64,000 bases of DNA from Luteimonas mephitis DSM 12574 (lineage in GTDB: Bacteria > Pseudomonadota > Gammaproteobacteria > Xanthomonadales > Xanthomonadaceae): contig NZ_AULN01000012.1 in the NCBI RefSeq assembly GCF_000422305.1, positions 331,001 to 395,000 of the forward strand, read 5' to 3'. The first letter of the stretch is position 1, and every line of letters starts with the position of its first letter. Positions 35,403-43,858 of the stretch are shown piece after piece. Below the pieces are notes generated by a model. It made no database searches, was not told where the DNA came from, and worked only from the letters and a program-made list of their open reading frames with translations. The position numbers were made by a program, and so were the translations under genes.

Positions 35403-35890
35403 GGACGATCCGGGAAGAAGTCCCGGTTGAAGTGCAGTTCCATCGCCGGACCGCCCTCGACGGTGATGTCGATGTCGAAGCGCAGCGTGTCCGGCGCGAT
35501 CACGCTGGCGGTGCCGACGTAGTCGATGAACTCGCCGCTGCGCACCTCGCGCATCGCCGGCTGCTGGCGCTTGCCGAGCAGGTCGGTGGCCACGGCGGCC
35601 ACGCGTGCGGGCAGGGCGGTTTCGTTGCCGTTGCCGTCGTCGCGGCGCACGCCGACCAGCAGCATGATCGTACGGTTGCTGCGCTCGATGCCGTACTGGC
35701 GGGCGACCGCCTCGCCGAGGCTCGCGGTGGGGACGGCGTTGACGCGCACGATGACGTCGCCGATCCGCGCGCTGGCCTCGAGCTGCGCCTGCGCGTGGTT
35801 GCCGGCGGGGCCGGGTGCGCCGCTGCCGCAGCCGGCAAGCCCCAGGCCGACCAGCAGCGCCATCGCGGCGCGGCGCGCTGCGTCAGTCAT
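35399..35890 (-). CDS. DUF4426 lipoprotein
   Basis: A 163-residue exported protein with a lipoprotein signal (LLVGLGLAGCGSG, lipobox Cys about residue 21) and a DUF4426-type domain. That domain has a conserved-looking core GDVIVRVNAVPTASLGEAVARQYGIERS and a C-terminal ITVEGGPAMELHFNRDFFPD. In related genomes the family accompanies proC and yggS, as here. Its ATG lies eight bases inside the end of proC, so the two are coupled. Function is unknown; an envelope role is likely. The stop codon is supplied by a palindromic repeat. Confidence 0.85.
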   Translation of the reverse strand: MTDAARRAAMALLVGLGLAGCGSGAPGPAGNHAQAQLEASARIGDVIVRVNAVPTASLGEAVARQYGIERSNRTIMLLVGVRRDDGNGNETALPARVAAVATDLLGKRQQPAMREVRSGEFIDYVGTASVIAPDTLRFDIDITVEGGPAMELHFNRDFFPDRP

Positions 35891-36755
35891 TGGCTGCCGA
35901 CAGCTGCCGGCCCCGCTCGGCGGCGTTGCCGATGGCCTCGTCCACCAGCGCGCGCAGGCCGCCGCGTTCGAAGGTCTCGATCGCGGCCTGGGTGGTGCCG
36001 CCGGGCGAGGTGACGCGGCGACGCAGCTCGGCCGGCGGTTCCTCCGATTCGGTGAGCATGCGCGCGGCGCCGAGCACGGTCTGCAGCACCAGGGTGCGGG
36101 CGGTGTCGTCGGGCAGGCCCTGGCGGCGGGCCGCGTCCTCCATCGCTTCGGCCAGCAGGAAGACATACGCCGGTCCGCTGCCGGACACGGCGGTGACCGC
36201 GTCCATCTTCGCTTCGTCGTCGATCCACACCGTCTTGCCGGCGCTCGACAGCAATGCTTCGGCCTGCGCGCGGCCCGGGCCATCGACTGCGGGCGTCGCG
36301 TACAGGCCGGTGACGCCGGCGCCGAGCATGGCCGGGGTGTTGGGCATGCATCGCACGATGGCCGTTGCCGCATCGTCTCCGCCGAGCCAGCGCGCGATCT
36401 GCGCCGAGGTGATGCCGGCGGCGATTGAGATCACCAGCGGCCGCTGCGCCCGCGCCTGCGGCGCCAGCGCTTCGCACACCTGGCGCAGGACTTGCGGCTT
36501 GACCGCCAGGACCCACGCGCCGGCGCCGTCCACGGCCTCGGTGCCGGTCGCGAACGCGGCGACGCCGAAGTCGGCCGCCAGCGCCTCGCGTGCGGCCTCG
36601 ACCGGTTCGGCGACACGGATCGAGTCGCCCTGCACGCCGCGCGTCACCAGCCCGCCGATCAGGCTGCGGGCCATGTTGCCGCCGCCGATGAAGGCGATGC
36701 GGTCCGAGGAACCGGGCTTCGGATTTCGGGATTCGGGATTCGGGGAAGCAGCCAT
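35883..36755 (-). CDS. proC: Pyrroline-5-carboxylate reductase
   Basis: A 290-residue NAD(P)H-dependent enzyme that makes L-proline. The dinucleotide fold begins RIAFIGGGNMARSLIGGL. The family signature lies in TAVSGSGPAYVFLLAEAMEDAA with GLPDDTARTLV, followed by LRRRVTSPGGTTQAAIE. Typical ProC proteins start one or two residues before the RIAFIGGGNMA segment. Here the first 18 residues (AASPNPESRNPKPGSSD) are encoded by the heptad repeat 36721-36748, so the start may have been replaced by the repeat. It overlaps the DUF4426 lipoprotein gene downstream. Confidence 0.94.
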   Translation of the reverse strand: MAASPNPESRNPKPGSSDRIAFIGGGNMARSLIGGLVTRGVQGDSIRVAEPVEAAREALAADFGVAAFATGTEAVDGAGAWVLAVKPQVLRQVCEALAPQARAQRPLVISIAAGITSAQIARWLGGDDAATAIVRCMPNTPAMLGAGVTGLYATPAVDGPGRAQAEALLSSAGKTVWIDDEAKMDAVTAVSGSGPAYVFLLAEAMEDAARRQGLPDDTARTLVLQTVLGAARMLTESEEPPAELRRRVTSPGGTTQAAIETFERGGLRALVDEAIGNAAERGRQLSAAND

Positions 36756-36888
36756 CGGCGATCAAAGCATTGCGGGTGGAACGCCGATGGTAGGACATCG
36801 CCGCGCGCGGCATGGCTGCCGGCATTGCGCGGGCGCCGGGCAGGCCGGCCGTTCTGCCAATCCCCAATCCCCAATCCCCAATCCCGGC
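36721..36888. repeat. Heptad inverted pair between yggS and proC
   Basis: The left arm is GGATTTC, GGGATTC, GGGATTC, GGGGAAG (36721-36748), inside the proC 5' end. The right arm is CCAATC, CCCAATC, CCCAATC, CCCAATC, CCGGC (36857-36888), ending at the yggS stop codon. The arms are complementary and enclose the whole intergenic region. Confidence 0.92.
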
Positions 36889-37607
36889 TACTTGCCCCTG
36901 GCCCCGAACAGCGCCGTCCCCACGCGCACCATCGTCGCGCCCTCGGCGACTGCCAGTTCGATGTCGTCGCTCATGCCCATCGACAACGTATCGACCTGCG
37001 GATACTGCCCGGCCAGCGCATCGAACAGTGCCTTCATCCGGGCGAAAGCGTCGCGTCGACGGCCGGGGTCCGGGTGCGGGGCGGGAATCGCCATCAGTCC
37101 GCGCAGCAGCAGCCGCGGCTGCGCGGCGACGGCGGCGGCAAGCGCAGGCACCTCTTCCGGCGCGCAGCCGTGCTTGCTGGACTCGTCGTCGATGTTGACC
37201 TGCACCAGCACGTTCAGCGGCGGCAGCCCGGCGGGGCGGTGGCGGGCTAGCGCGGCAACCAGCTTGTCGCGATCGACGGTCTGCACCCAGTCGAACGCGG
37301 CCGCGGCCTCGCGGGCCTTGTTCGACTGCAGGTGGCCGATCAGGTGCCATTCCAGCGTTTCCGAAGCCAGCGCGGACTGCTTTGCGAGCGCTTCCTGGAC
37401 GTAGTTCTCGCCGAACGCCGGGGCGCATGCAAGGCCGGCTGCGGAGGCGCCTGGCGGGATCGATGCGCGCAGGGCGGACGCCATTTCCGCGACGGCCGTC
37501 GCAGGTTGGGTCTTGGAAACCGCGAGCAGGCGCGGCAGCGGGCGCCCGGCGTCGCGCGCGGCTGCGGCGAGGCGTTCGAGGACGGCGTTCAGGGCTTGCG
37601 CGTACAT
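36888..37607 (-). CDS. yggS: PLP homeostasis protein, YggS/PROSC family
   Basis: A 239-residue pyridoxal-phosphate-binding protein that buffers PLP in the cytosol. The single-domain alanine-racemase-like barrel shows LLAVSKTQ (PLP Lys), FGENYVQEA, EWHLIGHLQSNKA, VLVQVNIDDESSKHG, LRGLMAIP, LSMGMSDDIELAVAEGATMVRVGTALFG. An insertion between SKTQ and GENY (about residues 45-63, SIPPGASAAGLACAP) lengthens the usual loop. It is followed on the same strand by proC, a conserved neighbourhood. Confidence 0.94.
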   Translation of the reverse strand: MYAQALNAVLERLAAAARDAGRPLPRLLAVSKTQPATAVAEMASALRASIPPGASAAGLACAPAFGENYVQEALAKQSALASETLEWHLIGHLQSNKAREAAAAFDWVQTVDRDKLVAALARHRPAGLPPLNVLVQVNIDDESSKHGCAPEEVPALAAAVAAQPRLLLRGLMAIPAPHPDPGRRRDAFARMKALFDALAGQYPQVDTLSMGMSDDIELAVAEGATMVRVGTALFGARGK

Positions 37608-37630
37608 GCGGTTCCGGCGGGGACGGACTG

Positions 37631-37659
37631 GATTTCTGGCGCGGGTCCGGGGCTATACT
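37631..37659 (+). promoter_or_regulatory. Candidate promoter of pilT
   Basis: TATACT (37654-37659) lies 49 bases before the pilT ATG, with GATTTC (37631-37636) 17 bases upstream. The -10 box is good and the -35 box weak. Confidence 0.42.
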
Positions 37660-37707
37660 GCCGCGCAGGGGTTGTTCATTTCCAGTCGCAGTGCCAGGGG
37701 AGCATGC

Positions 37708-38733
37708 ATGGATATCGCCGAACTTTTGGCGTTCTCGGTCAAGAACAAGGCATCGGACCTGCATCTGTCGGCAGGGCTGCCGCCGATGATCCGCGTCGAT
37801 GGCGACGTGCGCCGCATCAACATCCCGGCGCTCGACCACAAGCAGGTGCACGCGCTGGTGTACGACATCATGTCGGACAAGCAGCGCCGCGACTACGAGG
37901 AGTTCCTCGAGGTCGACTTCTCGTTCGAGATCGCCGGGCTGGCGCGCTTCCGCGTCAACGCGTTCAACCAGAACCGCGGCGCGGGCGCGGTGTTCCGCAC
38001 CATTCCGTCCGAGGTGCTCACGCTCGAGGACCTGGCCACGCCGCGGATCTTCAAGGAGCTGATCGACCAGCCGCAGGGCCTGATCCTGGTCACCGGCCCG
38101 ACCGGCTCGGGCAAGTCGACGACGCTCGCGGCGATGGTCGACCACGTCAACAAAAACGAGTATGGGCACATCCTCACCATCGAGGACCCGATCGAGTTCG
38201 TGCACACCGCGCAGAAGTGCCTGATCAATCAGCGCGAGGTGCACCGCGACACCCACGGCTTCAACGAGGCGCTGCGCGAGGACCCGGACTACATCCTGGT
38301 CGGCGAGCTGCGCGACCTGGAAACCATCCGCCTGGCGCTGACCGCCGCGGAAACCGGTCACCTGGTGTTCGGCACCCTGCATACCTCGAGCGCGGCCAAG
38401 ACCATCGACCGCATCATCGACGTGTTTCCCGCCGGCGAGAAGCCGATGGTGCGCTCGATGCTGTCCGAAAGCTTGCGCGCGGTGATCTCGCAGGCGCTGC
38501 TGAAGAAGGTCGGCGGCGGCCGCACCGCGGCGTGGGAGATCATGGTGGGCATCCCCGCCATCCGCAACCTGATCCGCGAGGACAAGGTCGCGCAGATGTA
38601 TTCGTCGATCCAGACCGGCCAGCAGCACGGCATGATGACACTCGACCAGCACCTGCAGGACCTGGTCAAGCGCGGCCTGGTCACGCGCGCGCAGGCGAAG
38701 GATTACGCGAAGGACAAGCGTCTTTTCGAGTAG
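37708..38733 (+). CDS. pilT: Type IV pilus retraction ATPase PilT
   Basis: A 341-residue hexameric motor that depolymerises type IV pili at the inner membrane, driving twitching and DNA uptake. The N-terminal PAS-like domain begins MDIAELLAFSVKNKASDLHLSAGLPP. Walker A is GPTGSGKST (about 130-138), with the Asp box ITIEDPIEFVH, Walker B ILVGELRDLETI, the His box LTAAETGHLVFGTLHTSSA and the C-terminal AIRNLIREDKVAQMYSSIQTG, the retraction-specific segment. AGGGGAG precedes the ATG at 37708. It is followed by pilU. Confidence 0.97.
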   Translation: MDIAELLAFSVKNKASDLHLSAGLPPMIRVDGDVRRINIPALDHKQVHALVYDIMSDKQRRDYEEFLEVDFSFEIAGLARFRVNAFNQNRGAGAVFRTIPSEVLTLEDLATPRIFKELIDQPQGLILVTGPTGSGKSTTLAAMVDHVNKNEYGHILTIEDPIEFVHTAQKCLINQREVHRDTHGFNEALREDPDYILVGELRDLETIRLALTAAETGHLVFGTLHTSSAAKTIDRIIDVFPAGEKPMVRSMLSESLRAVISQALLKKVGGGRTAAWEIMVGIPAIRNLIREDKVAQMYSSIQTGQQHGMMTLDQHLQDLVKRGLVTRAQAKDYAKDKRLFE

Positions 38734-38742
38734 GCGGGATCA

Positions 38743-38852
38743 GGGGTTGGGGATTCGGGATTCGTAAAAGCCGGGAAGGGCGCAGGGACAGGATTCGACG
38801 ATGGCGCGGGCGCGCTTCTCCGAATCCCCAATCCCCGATCCCCGATCCCCGG
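38743..38852. repeat. Heptad inverted pair between pilT and pilU
   Basis: Left arm GGGGTTG, GGGATTC, GGGATTC (38743-38763). Right arm CCGAATC, CCCAATC, CCCGATC, CCCGATC, CCCGG (38820-38852). The arms are complementary with a spacer of about 55 bases. The right arm ends 17 bases before the pilU ATG. Confidence 0.92.
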
Positions 38853-38869
38853 CTCCGCAGGAGCCAAAC

Positions 38870-40000
38870 ATGAGCAGCATCGATTTCACCTCGTTCCTCA
38901 AGCTGATGGCGCACCAGAAGGCGTCGGACCTGTTCATCACCGCCGGCATGCCGCCGTCGATGAAGGTCAACGGCAAGATCTCGCCGATCACCCAGAACCC
39001 GCTGACGCCGCAGCAGGCGCGCGAGCTGGTGCTCAACGTGATGTCGCCGCCGCAGCGCGAGGAGTTCGAGCGCACCCACGAGTGCAACTTCGCCATCGGC
39101 GTGTCCGGCGTCGGTCGCTTCCGCGTCTCTTGCTTCTACCAGCGCAACCAGGTGGGCATGGTGCTGCGCCGGATCGAGACCAAGATCCCGACGATCGAGG
39201 AGCTCAACCTGCCGGCGATCATCAAGACCCTGGCGATGACCAAGCGCGGCATCATCATCTTCGTCGGCGCCACCGGCACCGGCAAGTCGACGTCGCTGGC
39301 GTCGATGATCGGCTACCGCAACCAGAATTCGACCGGCCACATCATCACCATCGAGGATCCGATCGAATTCGTGCACAAGCACGAGGGCTGCATCATCACC
39401 CAGCGCGAGGTCGGCATCGACACCGACAGCTGGGACGCGGCGCTGAAGAACACCCTGCGCCAGGCGCCGGACGTGATCATGATCGGCGAAGTGCGCACCC
39501 GCGAGGGCATGGACCATGCCATCGCCTTCGCCGAAACCGGCCACCTGGTGCTGTGCACGCTGCACGCCAACAACGCCAACCAGGCGATGGACCGCATCAT
39601 CAACTTCTTCCCCGAGGACCGGCGCGGCCAGCTGCTGATGGACCTGTCGCTCAACCTCAAGGGCGTGGTGGCGCAGCAGCTGATCCCGACACCGGACGGC
39701 AAGAGCCGGCGCGTGGCGATGGAGATCATGCTCGGCACGCCGCTGGTGCAGGACTACATCCGCGACGGCGAGATCCACAAGCTCAAGGAAGTCATGAAGG
39801 AGTCGACGAACCTCGGCATGAAGACCTTCGACCAGAGCCTGTTCGAACTCTACCAGGCCGGCGAGATCAGCTACGAGGATGCTTTGCGCTACGCCGACTC
39901 GGCCAACGAGGTACGCCTGCGCATCAAGCTTGCCCAGGGCGGTGACGCACGCACGCTGTCGCAGGGGCTGGACGGGGTGGAGGTCGCGGAGGCGAACTGA
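38870..40000 (+). CDS. pilU: PilT-like ATPase PilU
   Basis: A 376-residue paralogue of PilT that assists pilus retraction. N-terminal MSSIDFTSFLKLMAHQKASDLFITAGMPP, Walker A GATGTGKST (about 133-141), Asp box ITIEDPIEFVHKHEG, Walker B VIMIGEVRTREGM and His box ETGHLVLCTLHANNANQ are all present. So is the extended C-terminus that separates PilU from PilT. The ATG at 38870 has AGGAG seven bases upstream. An in-frame ATG about 70 bases earlier would only translate the heptad repeat. A terminator follows. Confidence 0.97.
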   Translation: MSSIDFTSFLKLMAHQKASDLFITAGMPPSMKVNGKISPITQNPLTPQQARELVLNVMSPPQREEFERTHECNFAIGVSGVGRFRVSCFYQRNQVGMVLRRIETKIPTIEELNLPAIIKTLAMTKRGIIIFVGATGTGKSTSLASMIGYRNQNSTGHIITIEDPIEFVHKHEGCIITQREVGIDTDSWDAALKNTLRQAPDVIMIGEVRTREGMDHAIAFAETGHLVLCTLHANNANQAMDRIINFFPEDRRGQLLMDLSLNLKGVVAQQLIPTPDGKSRRVAMEIMLGTPLVQDYIRDGEIHKLKEVMKESTNLGMKTFDQSLFELYQAGEISYEDALRYADSANEVRLRIKLAQGGDARTLSQGLDGVEVAEAN

Positions 40001-40038
40001 GCTGCCGGACTGAAACACATCGTTGTGGCGAAACCGGG

Positions 40039-40066
40039 AAAAGGGCGCAAACGCGCCCTTTTCTTT
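40039..40066 (+). terminator. Rho-independent terminator after pilU
   Basis: A 10-bp perfect stem AAAAGGGCGC/GCGCCCTTTT with loop AAAC, followed by CTTTT. It separates pilU from sodA. Confidence 0.92.
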
Positions 40067-40127
40067 TCGCCTTCTTTACTCCATCCATAGGACAATACCG
40101 GTTCAGCTTTCCAGACAGGAGATCGAC

Positions 40128-40754
40128 GTGGCCCACACCCTCCCCGCATTGCCCTACGCCTACGACGCGCTCGAGCCGCACATCGACGCGCAGACGATGG
40201 AGATCCACCACTCCAAGCACCACCAGGCCTACATCAACAACCTCGACAAGGCGCTGGAAGGCAGCGACTTGGCCGACAAGCCCGCCGAGGAGCTGATCCG
40301 CGACCTCGACGCGCTGCCCGAGAAGATCCGCGGCGCCGTGCGCAACAACGGTGGCGGCCACGCCAACCACTCCCTGTTCTGGACCGTGATGTCGCCCAAG
40401 GGCGGCGGCCAGCCGGTCGGCGATGTCGCCAGCCACATCGACAGCGACCTGGGCGGCTTCGACAAGTTCAAGGAAGCTTTCACCCAGGCGGCGCTGACCC
40501 GTTTTGGCAGCGGCTGGGCATGGCTCAGCGTCGACAAGTCCGGCAAGCTCTCGGTCGAGAGCAGCGCCAACCAGGACAGCCCGCTGATGAAGGGCATTGG
40601 TTCGGGCAACACCCCGATCCTGGGCCTGGACGTGTGGGAGCACGCCTATTACCTGAAATACCAGAACCGCCGCCCGGACTACATCGGCGCGTTCTACAAC
40701 GTGGTCGACTGGAACGAGGTCGAGCGTCGTTACCAGGAAGCCGTCAAGGGCTGA
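40128..40754 (+). CDS. sodA: Superoxide dismutase [Mn]
   Basis: A 208-residue Fe/Mn-type superoxide dismutase that converts superoxide to peroxide and oxygen. Metal ligands are visible in [29 protein letters not shown] and [22 protein letters not shown]. The [10 protein letters not shown] and YLKYQNRRP wording is that of the Mn group. The start is the GTG at 40128 with AGGAGA five bases before it, giving [10 protein letters not shown], the normal N-terminus. A terminator lies on each side, so it is monocistronic. Confidence 0.96.
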   Translation: MAHTLPALPYAYDALEPHIDAQTMEIHHSKHHQAYINNLDKALEGSDLADKPAEELIRDLDALPEKIRGAVRNNGGGHANHSLFWTVMSPKGGGQPVGDVASHIDSDLGGFDKFKEAFTQAALTRFGSGWAWLSVDKSGKLSVESSANQDSPLMKGIGSGNTPILGLDVWEHAYYLKYQNRRPDYIGAFYNVVDWNEVERRYQEAVKG

Positions 40755-40802
40755 GCCTGGCGCAGCCCCGCGTGTTAGCGGCAGCCGCATGATGTTTTGG
40801 AG

Positions 40803-40828
40803 GAGGCCTGGCAATGCCGGGCCTCTTT
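40803..40828 (+). terminator. Rho-independent terminator after sodA
   Basis: A 10-bp stem (GAGGCCTGGC paired with GCCGGGCCTC, one G-U pair) with loop AAT, followed by TTTCGTT. Confidence 0.88.
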
Positions 40829-40880
40829 CGTTCTGGAGCATCCGGAGTCCGGCGGCTGCGGAACGGCGCAGCATTTGCCG

Positions 40881-41575
40881 TTGCCTTGCCTTGCCGTTGC
40901 TTTTGCCGTTGCTTTTGCCCTTGCTTTTGCCCTTGCTTTTGCCCTTGCTTTTGCCCTTGCTTTCGCCCTTGCTTTCGCCCTTGCTTTCGCCTTTGTTTTC
41001 GCCGTTGCCGTTGCCGTCGCCCTGTCAGTGAATCAACGGCGTCATCCGGCAGACCCGGAGGGCGCCGCACAGGACGTGCGGCGTTTTTCTATGAGGCAGG
41101 ATGCCGATTAGAAAAATCCCTGCGCAACGCGACGCTGCTGCGGGAGGTGTGTACGGGGAAAGCGCTTTCTTTGGTTCGTTTCTTTGACGCTTATCAAAGA
41201 AATGAACTCGGCCGCGGAGCGGACGAAACGCTCTTGATCTTCGGCTTCCGGTGCAATTCCGGCCGAAGAAATAAGAGGCGAAGATCAATGGCGAAAGTCA
41301 GAAGCTTCCGCCTTCGGCGGCTTCATTTCTTTTGATAAGCGTCAAAGAAACGGAAGCAAAGAAAAACGCTTCCCCGCACAGAGCTCACCAGGTGATTCAT
41401 TGACGCGGGGATTTTTCTAATCGGCTTCCTGCCTCATAGAAAAATGGCGCACATCCATGTGCGCCGCCCTCCGGGTCTGCGGATTCTCGGCGCTGCTTCA
41501 TTCGTGGAGAACGTGAAAGCCAGCCAAAGCCAAAGCCAAGGCCAAGGCCAAGGCCGAGGCCAAGGCTAAAGCGAT
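40881..41575. repeat. Composite inverted repeat with tandem-repeat ends
   Basis: From the outside in: a 12-bp tandem repeat of TTGCTTTTGCCC type on the left (about 40885-41015) and a complementary-type AAGGCC tandem repeat on the right (about 41518-41570). Outer arms 41048-41120 and 41404-41486 are inverted copies containing CAGACCCGGAGGGCG, a GC hairpin with T-run, and CTATGAGGCAGGA followed by GCCGATTAGAAAAATCCC. Inner arms 41152-41206 and 41322-41379 share TTTCTTTGACGCTTATCAAA in opposite directions. The middle 115 bases are unique. No coding potential or transposase is seen. Confidence 0.9.
41063..41088 (+). terminator. Terminator-like hairpin in the composite repeat
   Basis: An 8-bp stem CGCCGCAC/GTGCGGCG with loop AGGAC followed by TTTTT. 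The mirrored arm carries an equivalent hairpin with T-run on the minus strand (about 41440-41466), so the element could stop transcription from both sides. Confidence 0.75.
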
Positions 41576-41583
41576 GCGATCGA

Positions 41584-42135
41584 TCAGACGCCAAGTGCCT
41601 TGCGCGCCGCCGCGATCCGCCTGAGCGCCGGACACCCGGCCCTGTGGGCGCCCGGCAGGTAGCCCAGGCTCATCAGGAATTCGCCGGTGATCTCGCCCCC
41701 GGTGAACCTGAAGGTGCGCTTGAACAGCTTCACCCACGACGCCTTGTCGCGCGGGCGGCTGCTTTCGCTTGCGTGGGCGTCGAGCCACTGCGCGAAGCCG
41801 CCATGCGTGTCGCGCAGGCCGCGGATTACCCCGGCGTTGTGGATTGCCGCGTCCACCTTCAGCCGGTTGCGGATGATGCGGGCGTCGGCCAGCAGGCGCG
41901 CGCGGTCCGCCTCGCCGTAGTCGGCGACGGTGTCCACGTCGAAGCCGTCGTACGCGAGGCGGAACCCCTCGCGCTTGCGCAGGATCGTTTCCCAGCTCAG
42001 GCCGGCCTGGTTGATCTCCAGCAGCAGGCGCTCGAACAGCACGGGTTCATCGCGCTGCGGGAAGCCGTATTCGTGGTCGTGGTACGGCCCGTGCAGCGGA
42101 TGTCCCGGCGCGATGTCGCAGTAGCAGCTGCCCAT
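41584..42135 (-). CDS. tag: DNA-3-methyladenine glycosylase I
   Basis: A 183-residue base-excision repair enzyme of the Tag family that removes 3-methyladenine from alkylated DNA. It starts MGSCYCDIA, where the N-terminal zinc Cys is expected, followed by YHDHEYGFPQRDEPVLFERLLLEINQAGLSWETILRKR, the characteristic family block with the catalytic-site Glu and Trp. FDVDTVADYGE and LLADARIIRNRLKVDAAIHNA follow. A C-terminal Cys in RAGCPAL fits the zinc site. A longer start 20 codons upstream exists but adds unlike sequence. Confidence 0.9.
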   Translation of the reverse strand: MGSCYCDIAPGHPLHGPYHDHEYGFPQRDEPVLFERLLLEINQAGLSWETILRKREGFRLAYDGFDVDTVADYGEADRARLLADARIIRNRLKVDAAIHNAGVIRGLRDTHGGFAQWLDAHASESSRPRDKASWVKLFKRTFRFTGGEITGEFLMSLGYLPGAHRAGCPALRRIAAARKALGV

Positions 42136-42240
42136 GCCGGACAGTCTAGCGAACCGCGGCGCCTGCGGCCGGCCCGGGGTTGCAACCGGATTCATCGCTG
42201 CGCGACCATGCCGGCAATCCCTCGCAACGACAGGTCCACC

Positions 42241-42699
42241 ATGGAAATCGCCGACCGCCGCGTCGCCACCATCCACTTCACCCTGCTCGACCAGCAGGGC
42301 GGGCAGGTCACCACCACCCACGGCCACGATCCTCTGGTCTACGTGCACGGCACCGGCGGCATCGTGCGGGGACTGGAAGAAGCGCTGGCGGGCAAGAAGA
42401 CCGGCGACCAGTTCGAGGTGGAAATCGCGCCCGAGCAGGGCTTCGGCAAGCGCCACGACGGGCTGGTGCAGACCCTGCCGCGCAGCATGCTCGGCGCCGG
42501 CGACGCGCCACGGGTCGGGGCGCGACTGAAGGCGCAGACCGCGCGCGGCCCGCTCGACGTGGTGGTGACCGCGGTCGACGGCGACACGATCACGGTCGAC
42601 GGCAACCATCCGCTGGCCGGATCCCCTTTCCGGGCCCGGGTCGAGGTCATCGACGTGCGCCTGGCCACGCCCGACGAGATCCAGTTCGGCATCGCCTGA
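42241..42699 (+). CDS. slyD: FKBP-type peptidyl-prolyl isomerase, SlyD-like
   Basis: A 152-residue protein with the SlyD-type domain order: a split FKBP domain (TIHFTLLDQQGGQVTTTHGHDPLVYVHGTGGIVRGLEEAL) enclosing an insert-in-flap chaperone domain (EVEIAPEQGFGKRHDGLVQTL to GNHPLAGSPFRARVEV). It should catalyse prolyl isomerisation and assist folding in the cytosol. The metal-binding His/Cys-rich tail of E. coli SlyD is absent. The gene is plus strand, followed 38 bases later by yqgE. Confidence 0.93.
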   Translation: MEIADRRVATIHFTLLDQQGGQVTTTHGHDPLVYVHGTGGIVRGLEEALAGKKTGDQFEVEIAPEQGFGKRHDGLVQTLPRSMLGAGDAPRVGARLKAQTARGPLDVVVTAVDGDTITVDGNHPLAGSPFRARVEVIDVRLATPDEIQFGIA

Positions 42700-42737
42700 G
42701 CGGCGACGCGCCGCGGCCTGCCCGGTAGAATGCGCCC

Positions 42738-43304
42738 ATGCCTGCCCAGTCCACATCGCTGGTCAACCAGCTGCTGATCGCGCTGCCGTCGCTTGCCGAT
42801 CCCAATTTCGCGCGGTCGGTGGCGCTGATCTGCCAGCATGACGAGGACGGCGCGATGGGCGTGGTGGTGAACCGGCCGTCGGAGTACACCCTCGGCGACG
42901 TGTTCGAGCAGATGGGGATCAAGACCGGCGATGCCGCGCTGAGCGGGCAACCGGTGCTCGCCGGTGGCCCGGTGCATCCCGAACGCGGTTTCGTCCTGCA
43001 CGATGGCGCGCGCGAGTGGGATTCCAGCCTGGCGATCAGCGAGGGCCTGTTCGTCACCACCTCGCGCGACGTGCTCGAGGCGATTGCCCGCGGCGAGGGG
43101 CCGGGACGGGCGACCGTCGCGCTCGGCTGCGCGGGCTGGGGTGCCGGGCAGCTGGAGTACGAGTTGACCGAGAACAGCTGGCTGACGGCACCGTCCGACG
43201 CCGACCTGCTGTTCGCCACGCCGCTGGAAGCGCGCTGGGAGGCCGCTGCCGGACGCATCGGCGTCGACATGGCACGGATGACCGATTACAGCGGCCACGC
43301 ATGA
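42738..43304 (+). CDS. yqgE: YqgE/AlgH family protein (UPF0301)
   Basis: A 188-residue protein of the widespread YqgE/AlgH family. Conserved segments are [52 protein letters not shown] and [17 protein letters not shown]. The biochemical role is not established; in Pseudomonas AlgH was first linked to alginate control. It overlaps ruvX by four bases (ATGA), the standard yqgE-ruvX arrangement, which is often followed by pyrB as here. Confidence 0.95.
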   Translation: MPAQSTSLVNQLLIALPSLADPNFARSVALICQHDEDGAMGVVVNRPSEYTLGDVFEQMGIKTGDAALSGQPVLAGGPVHPERGFVLHDGAREWDSSLAISEGLFVTTSRDVLEAIARGEGPGRATVALGCAGWGAGQLEYELTENSWLTAPSDADLLFATPLEARWEAAAGRIGVDMARMTDYSGHA

Positions 43305-43762
43305 ACACCGCGGCGATCAAGCCCGATGGCACCGTGCTCGGCTTCGACGTCGGCGCTCGCCGGATCGGCGTTGCGGTCGGGAGCGCCTTCGGCCACGGTG
43401 CCCGGGCCCTGGCGGTGATCGACGTGCACGCGGACAACATCGACTGGCCCACCATCGATCGCCTGTTCAAGGAATGGCGTCCGGATGGGCTGGTGGTCGG
43501 TGATCCGATGACGCTCGACGGCGGCGACCAGCCGATCCGCCAGCGCGCGCACGCCTTCGCGCGGGAACTGCAGGCGCGCTACCAGCTGCCGGTGGTGCTG
43601 ATGGACGAACGCTCCAGTTCGGTCGAGGCAGCACAGCGTTTTGCGCTCGACCGTTCCGAAGGCCGGCGCCGGCGCCGCGATGCCGCGGCACTGGATGCGG
43701 TGGCGGCGGCGGTGATCGTCGAACGCTGGTTTGCCGCGCCTGGCGATGCCACGCACCTGTAG
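43301..43762 (+). CDS. ruvX: RuvX/YqgF Holliday-junction resolvase-like protein
   Basis: A 153-residue RNase H-fold protein. The motif [14 protein letters not shown] contains the first catalytic Asp, [11 protein letters not shown] the second strand, [11 protein letters not shown] the catalytic Glu and [15 protein letters not shown] the last Asp pair. It is implicated in 16S rRNA 5'-end maturation and recombination. It overlaps yqgE by four bases. The stop codon TAG (43760-43762) is part of a palindromic repeat head. Confidence 0.95.
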   Translation: MNTAAIKPDGTVLGFDVGARRIGVAVGSAFGHGARALAVIDVHADNIDWPTIDRLFKEWRPDGLVVGDPMTLDGGDQPIRQRAHAFARELQARYQLPVVLMDERSSSVEAAQRFALDRSEGRRRRRDAAALDAVAAAVIVERWFAAPGDATHL

Positions 43763-43823
43763 GAGCGCCCCATGGGCGCGAAGGCGCTCCTGCGGGGCAT
43801 CGCGCCCACAGGGCGTTCCCGTG
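43759..43823. repeat. REP-like inverted pair, second arm degenerate
   Basis: GTAGGAGCGCCCCATGGGCG followed by a facing copy with several changes (CGCGCCCACAGGGCGTTCCC). It lies between ruvX and pyrB. The first head supplies the ruvX stop codon. Confidence 0.88.
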
Positions 43824-43858
43824 GACAACCGAAACGGTTTTATGCACCTGGGCCCCAG

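Larger units (their letters stand above)
40755..41583. other. Gene-free gap holding a composite inverted repeat
   Basis: About 830 bases without a gene. After the sodA terminator nearly everything belongs to the composite repeat at 40881-41575. Open frames here only translate tandem repeats (LLLP, CFCP, AFAL patterns). Confidence 0.75.

Noticed and set aside
40789-41111. Open frames rich in Leu-Pro, Cys-Pro or Ala-Phe in the 12-bp repeat
   Set aside because: All three frames of the tandem repeat are open, so openness carries no information. There is no start signal or conservation cue.
41030-41490. Insertion sequence with transposase
   Set aside because: The inverted arms suggest mobility, but there is no transposase gene inside and no clear target-site duplication that I could see.
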